Shown here in pieces: positions 56,279-63,895 of a stretch of DNA of 64,000 bases. This DNA comes from JAAGZL01 sp050290785 (GTDB lineage Bacteria > Pseudomonadota > Gammaproteobacteria > Chromatiales > Chromatiaceae), in contig JBNKIR010000051.1 of assembly GCA_050290785.1 (NCBI GenBank), forward strand, positions 26,337 to 90,336, written 5' to 3'. The translations under genes were made by a program, and so were the position numbers. Under the pieces are notes generated by a model. That model was not told the DNA's origin. It did no database searches and was given only the letters and a program-made list of their open reading frames with translations. The stretch's first letter is position 1, and each line of letters starts with the position of its first letter.

Positions 56279-56536
56279 CTAGCGCAATTCCATGGGTGTT
56301 ATGTCTTCACGTAGTGTGACCATGGCATCCATCTTCTGGAATATCGGAACAAGCTCGGGTATCCAGATGCCTGTTGCCTCGTAGAATGCCACATGACAAG
56401 CCATGTAGGTTCCGCCATTGAACCTGCCCATTAGTTTTTGAATGGTTGCGTCATCCTCAGATTTCAGGAATTCATCCAGACTCATTTCCTTGGCTGGCTT
56501 GCTGGTAGATATTTTTGTATCACGTATAACAGTCAT
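56279..56536 (-). CDS. Candidate RiPP precursor or small partner protein, 85 aa
   Basis: Starts with a good ribosome binding site (AAGGAG). N-terminal half is charged (KEMSLDEFLKSEDDATIQKL); then RFNGG at residues 38-42 is followed by TYMACHVAFYEATGIWIPEL and VPIFQKMDAMVTLREDITPM. The MSLDEFL...GG layout recalls a double-glycine leader, with a possible 43-residue core rich in aromatic and Ile/Val/Met residues. The next gene downstream is the HExxH-like enzyme. No export gene is nearby. The peptide reading is inference; a simple hypothetical protein is the alternative. Confidence 0.5.
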   Translation of the reverse strand: MTVIRDTKISTSKPAKEMSLDEFLKSEDDATIQKLMGRFNGGTYMACHVAFYEATGIWIPELVPIFQKMDAMVTLREDITPMELR

Positions 56537-56711
56537 TGTTTGCTCCTTGTGTTAATTGAAAGCTTCCTGCCTGTAGCCAAACTACCTACAGATGGGTTTA
56601 ACAGAATAAGATGTCAAATATCAATTTGCAAGCCAAAGGGGTCAGACTTATGACGTGGGCCACGTAGCGGCGTATGCTTCTCTATTAATCCCCTCTCCCC
56701 AACAAAAACCA

Positions 56712-56743
56712 CGTCATCCTGCGACTTGGTCGCGGGATCCAGG
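56712..56743. repeat. Dispersed palindrome CGTCATCC..., copy C
   Basis: CGTCATCCTGCGACTTGG, then TCGCGGGATCCAGG, preceded by AAAAACCA as in copy B. One base change (CCT for CCC) in the left arm. The 538-nt gap 56537-57074 holds this, a partial AAGGGGTCAGA motif at 56636 and a GGGGACG palindrome at 56854, but no supported gene. Confidence 0.7.
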
Positions 56744-56853
56744 GTATATTAATCTCCCTCTCTCCTCGGGTGAAGATAGAATAATGCAGGAGCAATTATA
56801 GAGAGCGACGCAGGATGCCAAAGCCGAGAGGGGCAGGGGTGAGGGGGCGCAAC

Positions 56854-56881
56854 CAGGGGACGCATTTAAATGTGTCCCCTG
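56854..56881. repeat. GGGGAC palindrome, copy 1
   Basis: A 14-bp self-complementary inverted repeat, CAGGGGACGCATTT and AAATGTGTCCCCTG, with one G-T pair and no loop. It shares the GGGGAC/GTCCCC head with elements at 63520-63569 and 63854-63870. Confidence 0.65.
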
Positions 56882-57074
56882 CTACGCCGCCCCTTTGAAA
56901 ACCCACCCAATTCCGCTAGGATTAACCCATCTCAGGCGGCTGCTGCGCCCGGTGAAGTCGGTCCGGGCGAGGGTGTAATACAAAACCCTGCAAGGGAAAC
57001 AAGCCTGCCGCACCTGATAGACGGAGTACGCACATGCACCGCGCGTACAGGGAACGACTGTCAGGAGATGACAC

Positions 57075-57287
57075 ATGGAAAAGCACGACCCGATTTTAGA
57101 TCAGCTAAGCCTGATCGATGCGCAGCTGCGGCTGCTCATCGATCTTACATTGGAAAGCAACAACCTCCAGGGAGTAGACCCGGAAGCCCTGGCCCTGGTG
57201 CTCCAGGACATAAACGCCAGACTTGGACGCATCGTGCAGGAAAATGCGGACAGCCCCCTTACCGACCAGTGTGAGGGCAGGCGATGA
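57075..57287 (+). CDS. Small partner of the nucleotidyltransferase-HEPN protein
   Basis: 70 aa, mostly helical (LDQLSLIDAQLRLLIDLTLE, then VDPEALALVLQDINARLGRI), no signal or cysteine core. It overlaps the next gene by 4 nt (ATGA), so expression is coupled. The pairing of a small helical protein with an NTase-HEPN fusion is reminiscent of toxin-antitoxin or immunity modules, but which protein does what is not shown. Confidence 0.6.
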   Translation: MEKHDPILDQLSLIDAQLRLLIDLTLESNNLQGVDPEALALVLQDINARLGRIVQENADSPLTDQCEGRR

Positions 57288-58207
57288 TAGTCAAAAAATA
57301 TGAGGAAATGCAGGGACTGCCGTCCTGGTACAAGATGAAAAAGAACCCCAAGCACCTCCCGCCGGACAAAACGCAAGAACTCAAGGGTGTGGTCGATACC
57401 ATCCTCGCCCGCCACGATGTGGAGATGATCATCCTCTTCGGTTCCTACGCCCGCGGCGACTGGGTGGAAGACCAGTACGAAGAAGACGGCATCACCTACG
57501 AATACCGCTCCGACTACGACATCCTCATCGTCACCGCCGACAAAGACAGCGAGCGCAACATCGAACACGACAACGCCCTGCGCGAGGCGCTGGAACCGGA
57601 CGCACAAGGAACCAGGGTCAACTTCATCGTCCACACCATCCACCACATCAACCAGATGCTGGCCGAGCGCCGCTTCTTCTTCCTGGACATCCTCAAAGAA
57701 GGCTACCTGCTGCACGACAGCAAACAGTTCATGCTGGCCCGACCGCCCAAGGAACTGGAGCCGGAACTGATGCTGCGCATATCGGAGGAGTATTTTAAGG
57801 AGTGGATGAAGAGTGCGGATGGTTTTGAACAACTAACTCATAACGCGCAGGAAAACGGTGAACCGAATATCGCAGCATTCCTGCTTCATCAAGCAGCCGA
57901 ACGCTATATCACCTGCCTGCTGCTGGTCGAAACCGGCTACCGTCCCAAAGAGCATGACATGGAACGCCTGCTCAAACAGGCCGCAGGCTTCGACCAGGAA
58001 TTCAATACAGTCTTCCCCCGCCACAACAAATCAGAACGCCATCTGTTCGACCTGCTGCGCCGCGCCTACGTCGACGCACGCTATAACAAATCCTACACCA
58101 TCACCGAACACGAACTGAACACCCTCAGCCAACGGGTGCAGGAATTGAAGGCCATTTCAGACAGGGTGTGTAGGGAGAGGATTGGGGGGTTGGGGAGAAG
58201 GCCGTGA
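57284..58207 (+). CDS. Nucleotidyltransferase (MNT)-HEPN fusion protein
   Basis: 307 aa. Residues 30-150 form an MNT-type nucleotidyltransferase: IILFGSYARGDW (GS motif), then RSDYDILIVT (D-x-D) and a third acidic strand (VNFIVHTIHH). Residues 170-290 form a HEPN helical bundle: AAFLLHQAAERYITCLLLVE, RRAYVDARYNKSYTIT. MNT and HEPN are more often two separate genes of a toxin/antitoxin pair; here they are one polypeptide. Its 3' end shares a bidirectional terminator with the tracrRNA and is 290 nt from cas9. Confidence 0.83.
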   Translation: MIVKKYEEMQGLPSWYKMKKNPKHLPPDKTQELKGVVDTILARHDVEMIILFGSYARGDWVEDQYEEDGITYEYRSDYDILIVTADKDSERNIEHDNALREALEPDAQGTRVNFIVHTIHHINQMLAERRFFFLDILKEGYLLHDSKQFMLARPPKELEPELMLRISEEYFKEWMKSADGFEQLTHNAQENGEPNIAAFLLHQAAERYITCLLLVETGYRPKEHDMERLLKQAAGFDQEFNTVFPRHNKSERHLFDLLRRAYVDARYNKSYTITEHELNTLSQRVQELKAISDRVCRERIGGLGRRP

Positions 58208-58225
58208 AGGCGCATGCTGCCATCA

Positions 58226-58355
58226 GGAAAACAAAAGGCCCCGCGAAGGGGCCTTCTTTTTTGAGCCTCGGCTCTGACGGGATGTCCGGAGGACAGAGCC
58301 CACGACAGAAACTGTCTTATTGCGATAAGTCAGAAACCGCCGCTTGGTTACACTG
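58226..58355 (-). ncRNA. tracrRNA of the type II-C CRISPR system
   Basis: Minus-strand RNA of about 130 nt. It opens with the anti-repeat AGTGTAACCAAGCGGCG at 58354-58338, 17 nt perfectly complementary to the 3' half of the CRISPR repeat, and a second short match (CGCAAT) can pair with the repeat's 5' end GTTGTG, leaving the usual internal bulge. Then follow hairpin GACAG/CTGTC (58304-58316), a nested stem GGCTCTG/CAGAGCC (58270-58300) with inner TGTCC/GGACA, and the terminator. The AATAAG after the anti-repeat is like Neisseria tracrRNA. Cas9 uses it with crRNA as guide. Confidence 0.88.
58234..58262. terminator. Bidirectional terminator shared by the MNT-HEPN gene and tracrRNA
   Basis: AAGGCCCC at 58234-58241 pairs with GGGGCCTT at 58247-58254 (loop GCGAA). 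T runs follow on both strands (CTTTTTTT on plus; TTTTGTTTT on minus). Confidence 0.9.
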
Positions 58356-58361
58356 TGGCTT

Positions 58362-58389
58362 AGTCTATCACCCCAACATGCCAGGTCAA
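58362..58389 (-). promoter_or_regulatory. Predicted sigma-70 promoter of tracrRNA
   Basis: Minus-strand TTGACC (-35) at 58389-58384 and TAGACT (-10) at 58367-58362, separated by 16 nt. The predicted start, about 7 nt further, falls on the first base of the anti-repeat (58355-58354). Confidence 0.65.
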
Positions 58390-58497
58390 GATTTTGCTAT
58401 ACGCAACTTATTGTCTTCTTCTTATGGTGCTTTTTACTCAAATATGGCTTAATCGCTAAACACAACCCCAATAAGTATACTCAGGGAGTACGGACGC

Positions 58498-61400
58498 ATG
58501 AGTACTAAACAGACCATCCTCGGCCTCGACCTCGGCACCTCTTCCATCGGCTGGGCACTTATCGCATGTGACCCCACACCCAAGACAATCATCGATATGG
58601 GGGTGCGCATTTTTCCTGAAGGCGTGGACCGCGCCAAAGGTGAAAAATCACTGAACCAAGATCGACGCGATGCCCGCTCATTACGGCGTCAGGGCTACCG
58701 CCGCGTCCGACGCAAACAGAAACTGCTAAATGCCTTGCAGGACGCAGAATTATTGCCAAAGCAGCAGGAAAGGTTCGATGAGATCATGCTGCTAAATCCG
58801 TACGCATTGCGGACCAAGGCCCTGGATGAACGAATGGAACTTTACGAACTAGGCCGCGCCCTTTATCACCTAGGGCAAAGACGCGGATTTAAATCCAATC
58901 GCAAGACTGATTCTGACAAGGAAGACGGCAAGGTCTATGACAGCATCTCAAATATCGACAAAGAGATAAAAGATAAACAATGCCGCACTCTGGGCGAATA
59001 CCTTTATAGTCTCGACCCACACCAGGAACGCATCCGCGGCAGATACACAGCCCGCCGCCACTACGAACAGGAGTTCGAGAGAATCTGGAACGCGCAATTA
59101 CCGCACCACCAAAAACAACTAAACGTAAACAACCGTAAACGCATATATGAGGCCATATTCGACCAACGTCCGCTGAAGATTCAGAAGCATCTGGTTGGAT
59201 TTTGCGAATTTGAACCAAAACGCAGGCGGGCAGCGGCCGCAACCATGCTGGCCCAGGAGTTCCGCCTGTGGCAAAACCTCAACAACCTCAAAGTCACTTT
59301 CAGTGACGGCAACGAACGCTTTCTTACCGATAAAGAACGCTGGACACTAGGCGATAAACTTGCCACCAGTAAAAAGATGAGTTGGGACCAAGTGCGCAAG
59401 GCCCTGAACTTTCCTGAACGCTCTACAATGTTCAATCTGGAACGTACCTATAAATCAGGGCTGATGGGTAATCAGAGCGCCGCAATGCTTTCCAGTGCTC
59501 TAGGCAAAAAGAAATGGAAAGCATTCGGAGAACGCAAGCAAGAAGAATTGGTTACCGACCTCCTCACCATCCTCGACGAACAAGGACTACTCAGACGCTT
59601 GCGCCGCCACTGGCGTTTCGATGAAGAGACCATCACAAAACTACTCAAGGTGCATCTGCCCAAGGGCTATATGCACCTTTCCTCGAAGGCCATGCGCAAC
59701 ATTGTACCGCACATGAAACGGGCCGAGACCGAACACAACCAGGGACTTAACTATGCCGACGCCTGCAAGGCGGCAGGATACGACCATACCAAGCCGCAAT
59801 GGGAACGCACTCATAACACCCTGCTCTTTCCCGGCAAGGCGGCCAGAACAAAAAGACGCAAAGGCCAAGAGATCATCCCCAACCATTTGCCAGAGATACT
59901 ACAGCCACATATAGAAGTAGGCGAGTTACGCAACCCCATGGTGGAACGTGCACTCTATCAGGTGCGCCGCGTGGTCAATGCCATTATCCGCCGCTATGGC
60001 AAACCAGACATCATTCGCGTGGAGATGGCACGCGAACTCAAGGCCAATCGGCGTAAGCGGGAGGATATAGAAAAAAGAAACCGCGCCAATGAGAAGTTGA
60101 ATGAAGAGGCAAAAAAGAGATTACAGGAATACGATTCGGTAATTTACGCCCATCCATCCCGTGGCGATCTGATCAAATACCGTTTGTGGGAAGAGTGCGA
60201 GCATGTATGCCCCTATACCGGCAAGTCAATCAGCATGGATGCTCTATTCGGCTCCGAACCGCAGTTCGACATAGAACACATTATCCCTTACACCCGCTGT
60301 CTCGACGACAGCTATATGAATAAGACCCTGTGTGAACGCACAGAAAATGCAGCCAAAGGCAAGCTCACACCGGCAGAGTTTTATGCCAAGAACTCGGATA
60401 AATATCAAGAAATCCTGGCGCGGGCCAAAAACCTCCCCTATCCCAAGTTCAAACGCTTCGCCCTGGACGCCATCAAAGACCTGGATGACTTTGTCAGCCA
60501 ACAATTGAAAGAGACACAGTATATCGCACGTCAGGCCGTCGCCTTTCTCAGCCAGTTAGGCATAAAGGTTGAACCAGTGAAGGGTGGCACCACCGCGTTA
60601 TTGCGGCACGCATGGGGTATAGGCAGTCTCCTGAGTGATGACGGCAACAAGACCAGGCTTGACCACCGTCACCATGCCGTCGACGCACTAACGGTTGCGC
60701 TCACAACTCGTTCGGCCGTTCGCGGTCTTAGCACATCCTATCTACGCAATGGACGGCTACGCACCGAAGAACAACGGCAACCGATGCCGAATCTGCGCGA
60801 ACAGGCCATTAATAGGTTGGGGCAAGTAGTAATATCCCATAAGCCCCAACGCAAACTTAAGGGACCGCTGCATGAAGAGACCCTGTATGGCTTCAGCGAC
60901 GAACATGATGACAAGGGCAACAAGCTGGTGACCATACGTAAATCACTTACGCAGCTACAGCCCAAGGACTTGAACCTAATAAAAGACGAGACCATACGCA
61001 ATCTAGCCAAAGAGCATCTGGCAAAACACGGCGACATGAAAACCGCCTTCGGACAAAATCCAACCACCTTCTACATTCCCTGTAAGAACGGCTCTTCAAT
61101 CCCGGTGAACAAGGTTCGGCTACAATATCCACTCAATGTAGAAGAGATTGCCGTTGGCAAGCGCAAGCGCCATGTCAAAACCGGCAGCAATCACCACATG
61201 GCGATCTTTTGCACACAAAATAACAAGGGTAAAGAAAAATGGATCGGCAAGGTAGTCACCACCCTGGAAGCGGCGCAACGCAGAGTCAACGGCGGACCAA
61301 TCATCGACACAGTAGGGAAAGGAGGTGAGACTTTCCACATGGCCCTACATATCAACGATATGGTAGAGATGGAACATGATGGCAGGCGTATTATCTGCTA

Positions 61401-61557
61401 TCTACAAAAAATGGGGCAAAATGGACAAGTCTTTTTTCGACCCCATAATGATGCCACCGAAAAGGCAGAGCGTACCTTCCAGATCAGCAAGACACCTGAG
61501 ACCATGCGCAAAAGCGGACTCCGACTGCTAGAGGTAGATGTATTAGGGAAATTCTGA
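58498..61557 (+). CDS. cas9: Type II-C CRISPR-associated endonuclease Cas9
   Basis: 1019 aa, the compact II-C size. RuvC I has Asp11 (ILGLDLGTSSIGWALI); an Arg-rich bridge helix follows at 55-77 (RRDARSLRRQGYRRVRRKQK). RuvC II has Glu509 (IIRVEMARELKANR); HNH has His594 in DIEHIIPYTRC and Asn617 in ERTENAAKG; RuvC III has His726 and Asp729 (DHRHHAVDALTVAL). All nuclease residues are present, so it should cut both strands. The last ~250 residues form the PAM-interacting part. It is the first gene of cas9-cas1-cas2; no cas4 or csn2 is present, hence subtype II-C. Confidence 0.97.
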   Translation: MSTKQTILGLDLGTSSIGWALIACDPTPKTIIDMGVRIFPEGVDRAKGEKSLNQDRRDARSLRRQGYRRVRRKQKLLNALQDAELLPKQQERFDEIMLLNPYALRTKALDERMELYELGRALYHLGQRRGFKSNRKTDSDKEDGKVYDSISNIDKEIKDKQCRTLGEYLYSLDPHQERIRGRYTARRHYEQEFERIWNAQLPHHQKQLNVNNRKRIYEAIFDQRPLKIQKHLVGFCEFEPKRRRAAAATMLAQEFRLWQNLNNLKVTFSDGNERFLTDKERWTLGDKLATSKKMSWDQVRKALNFPERSTMFNLERTYKSGLMGNQSAAMLSSALGKKKWKAFGERKQEELVTDLLTILDEQGLLRRLRRHWRFDEETITKLLKVHLPKGYMHLSSKAMRNIVPHMKRAETEHNQGLNYADACKAAGYDHTKPQWERTHNTLLFPGKAARTKRRKGQEIIPNHLPEILQPHIEVGELRNPMVERALYQVRRVVNAIIRRYGKPDIIRVEMARELKANRRKREDIEKRNRANEKLNEEAKKRLQEYDSVIYAHPSRGDLIKYRLWEECEHVCPYTGKSISMDALFGSEPQFDIEHIIPYTRCLDDSYMNKTLCERTENAAKGKLTPAEFYAKNSDKYQEILARAKNLPYPKFKRFALDAIKDLDDFVSQQLKETQYIARQAVAFLSQLGIKVEPVKGGTTALLRHAWGIGSLLSDDGNKTRLDHRHHAVDALTVALTTRSAVRGLSTSYLRNGRLRTEEQRQPMPNLREQAINRLGQVVISHKPQRKLKGPLHEETLYGFSDEHDDKGNKLVTIRKSLTQLQPKDLNLIKDETIRNLAKEHLAKHGDMKTAFGQNPTTFYIPCKNGSSIPVNKVRLQYPLNVEEIAVGKRKRHVKTGSNHHMAIFCTQNNKGKEKWIGKVVTTLEAAQRRVNGGPIIDTVGKGGETFHMALHINDMVEMEHDGRRIICYLQKMGQNGQVFFRPHNDATEKAERTFQISKTPETMRKSGLRLLEVDVLGKF

Positions 61558-61558
61558 C

Positions 61559-62449
61559 ATGACCAAACGGATTGTAGAAGTTGCCACCGAAGGCTGTTAT
61601 CTAAGAGTACGCTACGATCAACTTATCATTGAACAGGAAGGTAAGGAGATAGGGAGCATCCCTATTGAAGACATGTCCGCCCTGGTGATAGATCACCCAC
61701 AAACCCTGATCACCCAGGTGGTATTACGTGAACTGGTCAAGGCCAACGTGATCGTCATAAGCAGCGACGAAAAACATCACCCCATAGGGATGTTTCTGCC
61801 GTTGGACAGCCATACTACCCAGACCGAACGCTTTACGGCCCAGCTTGAACTCGGTTTACCAACAAAGAAAAACCTATGGAAACAAATCGTACAGAGTAAA
61901 GTAAAAGGCCAGGCTCGAGTACTGCATGATGTAACTGGAAATGATGCCGGAATTAGCCAACTGGTTAAAAAAGTACGCTCCGGCGACCCGGATAACATCG
62001 AGGCCCAGGCCGCACGGCGCTACTGGTCACGTCTGTTCAATACGGAGCGGTTTAAGCGTGACCGCTTTGCAGAAGACCAGAACCGCTACCTCAACTATGG
62101 CTATGCCATACTGCGCGCCCTGGTCAGCCGTTCTCTGTGTGCAGCCGGGCTACATCCATCTATCGGCATTCACCACAGGAACCGCTACAACAGTTACTGC
62201 CTGGCCGACGATCTGATGGAGCCGTACCGGCCGCTGGTAGATGTAAATGTGTGGCAGATCGTGGAGGATCACGGCCATGATTCAGAAATGGACAGAGAGA
62301 TACGCCGCAAACTTATTGCAATTATAAAACGAGAAGTAAATATGGATGAAGAAAAACTAACCTTTCAAGGTGCGGTACAAAAAAGCGCTCAATCCCTAGC
62401 ACGGATCATGCAGGGACAAGGAAAACACCTAAGCCTTCCAGAATACTGA
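61559..62449 (+). CDS. cas1: CRISPR adaptation integrase Cas1
   Basis: 296 aa. Cas1 with Cas2 inserts new spacers. Metal-binding residues appear in IEAQAARRYWSRLF (Glu), GIHHRNRYNSYCLADDLMEP (His) and YRPLVDVNVWQIV (Asp). It begins 1 nt after the cas9 stop and its stop overlaps the cas2 start by 1 nt. Size and motifs fit type II Cas1. Confidence 0.97.
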   Translation: MTKRIVEVATEGCYLRVRYDQLIIEQEGKEIGSIPIEDMSALVIDHPQTLITQVVLRELVKANVIVISSDEKHHPIGMFLPLDSHTTQTERFTAQLELGLPTKKNLWKQIVQSKVKGQARVLHDVTGNDAGISQLVKKVRSGDPDNIEAQAARRYWSRLFNTERFKRDRFAEDQNRYLNYGYAILRALVSRSLCAAGLHPSIGIHHRNRYNSYCLADDLMEPYRPLVDVNVWQIVEDHGHDSEMDREIRRKLIAIIKREVNMDEEKLTFQGAVQKSAQSLARIMQGQGKHLSLPEY

Positions 62450-62775
62450 TGGTTTCCCCCTATCAGGCCGTGTGGTTAATAGCTTTATTCGATCTGCCAA
62501 CCGATACGCCCAAAGCGCGTAAAGCCTATACAGATTTCCGCAAGCAGCTATTGAAAAACGGTTTCAGTATGCTTCAATACTCAGTGTACGCCCGCTATTG
62601 TCCTAGCGAGGAAAAGGCTAAGGTACACCGTGGCCGCATCAAAAAGGTTCTGCCGCCAGACGGCGAAGTCAGAGTAATGAGTCTAACCGATGTCCAGTTC
62701 GGCAAGATGAAGGTATTTCATGGAAAAACAAGAAAGGCGCCTGAAGAGGCGCCCGAACAAATCGAAATGTTCTAA
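62449..62775 (+). CDS. cas2: CRISPR-associated protein Cas2
   Basis: 108 aa with the ferredoxin-like fold; first strand VWLIALFDLPTDTPKARKAY (the conserved Asp), then MLQYSVYARYCPSEEKAKVH and VRVMSLTDVQFGKMKVF. A structural partner of Cas1 in the integrase. TGATG overlap with cas1. It ends 48 nt before the first repeat; in the gap a 7-bp inverted repeat (TGTGCTG at 62791, CAGCACA at 62814) is seen. Confidence 0.96.
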   Translation: MVSPYQAVWLIALFDLPTDTPKARKAYTDFRKQLLKNGFSMLQYSVYARYCPSEEKAKVHRGRIKKVLPPDGEVRVMSLTDVQFGKMKVFHGKTRKAPEEAPEQIEMF

Positions 62776-62823
62776 CCAGAAATCCGCTTTTGTGCTGATT
62801 ACTCAATATGTTACAGCACAGGT

Positions 62824-63519
62824 AGTGTAACCAAGCGGCGATTCCTTTCAAACCACAACGGTGGAACGGCGGGTGCGGCCCCGCGTCAAAGTGTAACCAA
62901 GCGGCGATTCCTTTCAAACCACAACAGCATGGCGTCCGCCTGGATGTCTCTAGCTAGTGTAACCAAGCGGCGATTCCTTTCAAACCACAACCCCGTTGCT
63001 CATTACTCATCCGCCGGGATCGAGTGTAACCAAGCGGCGATTCCTTTCAAACCACAACACAGAGCAGGCTGGGCAATCAAAGAAAATCAGTGTAACCAAG
63101 CGGCGATTCCTTTCAAACCACAACAGCAACCCCATCGACGAACGTCATTTTAGGAGTGTAACCAAGCGGCGATTCCTTTCAAACCACAACGGTCGCGCCA
63201 ATGTGGGTGCTGCGACCACGAGTGTAACCAAGCGGCGATTCCTTTCAAACCACAACATGGGCTAAAGCCTTTTTGTTGTTTCTGGAGTGTAACCAAGCGG
63301 CGATTCCTTTCAAACCACAACGGAAGGCCCTCATGTGCATTGGCGGGCTCAAGTGTAACCAAGCGGCGATTCCTTTCAAACCACAACATATACTCAAGCA
63401 TCCCGTCGAAGAATACTAGTGTAACCAAGCGGCGATTCCTTTCAAACCACAACTGAATCTTCCCTGGGAGTTGTTGGCTATCTAGTGTAACCAAGCGGCG
63501 ATTCCTTTCAAACCAAGTT
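62824..63519 (-). CRISPR. CRISPR array, 11 repeats and 10 spacers (type II-C)
   Basis: 36-nt repeats: R1 62824-62859, R2 62890-62925, R3 62956-62991, R4 63023-63058, R5 63089-63124, R6 63155-63190, R7 63221-63256, R8 63286-63321, R9 63352-63387, R10 63418-63453, R11 63484-63519. R1-R10 are identical; R11 matches for 32 nt and then diverges (AGTT for CAAC). Spacers are 29-31 nt, all different. tracrRNA pairing sets the crRNA strand as minus, with repeats reading GTTGTGGTTTGAAAGG to GGTTACACT. Each repeat carries TTGAAA-N16-TACACT, a possible promoter. R11 next to unrelated sequence marks the old end; R1 beside cas2 is probably the insertion side. Confidence 0.96.
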
Positions 63520-63569
63520 CTGGGGGACACAATATATAATTCTTCTTTAATTAGGTATTGTGTCCCCAG
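63520..63569. repeat. GGGGACA palindrome abutting the degenerate repeat, copy 2
   Basis: CTGGGGGACACAATA at 63520-63534 pairs with TATTGTGTCCCCAG at 63556-63569 (14 bp, one bulged G) around an AT-rich centre. It starts four bases after the last matching base of repeat R11. GGGGACA...TGTCCCC elements of this kind are commonly found with REP-associated transposases, but no transposase is seen here. 63570-63706 holds nothing else recognised. Confidence 0.7.
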
Positions 63570-63706
63570 GATATTTTAACGCTTTATAATTTGTGAACTT
63601 TACTGAAGTTATGCTCATTTAGTGGCAGTTTTCATTTAACGCTTACACACACGATCGTATCAAAGCTAAGGCACAGCAACCGAAGTGGGAAATTTTCACA
63701 TGGCGG

Positions 63707-63895
63707 TCAGATTTTTTCATTTACTAGAAGCTTCTCCGTGTTTGCAACTATTACGCGAATTTCTAAAATCTTTTTAAACAACCTCTGATACTCAATCGCA
63801 TTAAGCCTTCCATGCTGATTGTAATCACCTGAGTGAACAATCTTGAAGTAAAAGGGGACATACTGTCCCCGCTCATAGCTCAGTGACATCAACAA
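63707..63895 (-). CDS. Short hypothetical ORF after the CRISPR array
   Basis: 62 aa. The C-terminal 45 residues look protein-like (NQHGRLNAIEYQRLFKKILE, then VIVANTEKLLVNEKI), but the N-terminal part reads through the GGGGACA palindrome at 63854-63870. No recognised family and no clear ribosome binding site. It may be a gene remnant. Confidence 0.3.
   Translation of the reverse strand: MLMSLSYERGQYVPFYFKIVHSGDYNQHGRLNAIEYQRLFKKILEIRVIVANTEKLLVNEKI
63854..63870. repeat. GGGGACA palindrome, copy 3
   Basis: GGGGACA at 63854-63860 and TGTCCCC at 63864-63870 around a 3-nt loop (TAC). Shares the head of the elements at 56854 and 63520. Confidence 0.6.

Noticed and set aside
56870..57274. 134-aa plus-strand frame overlapping the 70-aa gene
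   Set aside because: Proline-rich random-looking translation in another frame; the 70-aa frame is coupled to the MNT-HEPN gene by an ATGA overlap.
58320..58380. Plus-strand tracrRNA through CCGCCGCTTGGTTACACT
   Set aside because: This strand is the repeat sense, not its complement, relative to the minus-strand crRNA, and has no terminator downstream; the minus-strand RNA has both anti-repeat and terminator.
62996..63530. Open frames on both strands through the CRISPR array with repeated peptide units
   Set aside because: They are translations of the 36-nt repeats (a multiple of 3 keeps the frame through repeat-spacer units of 66 nt) and not genes.
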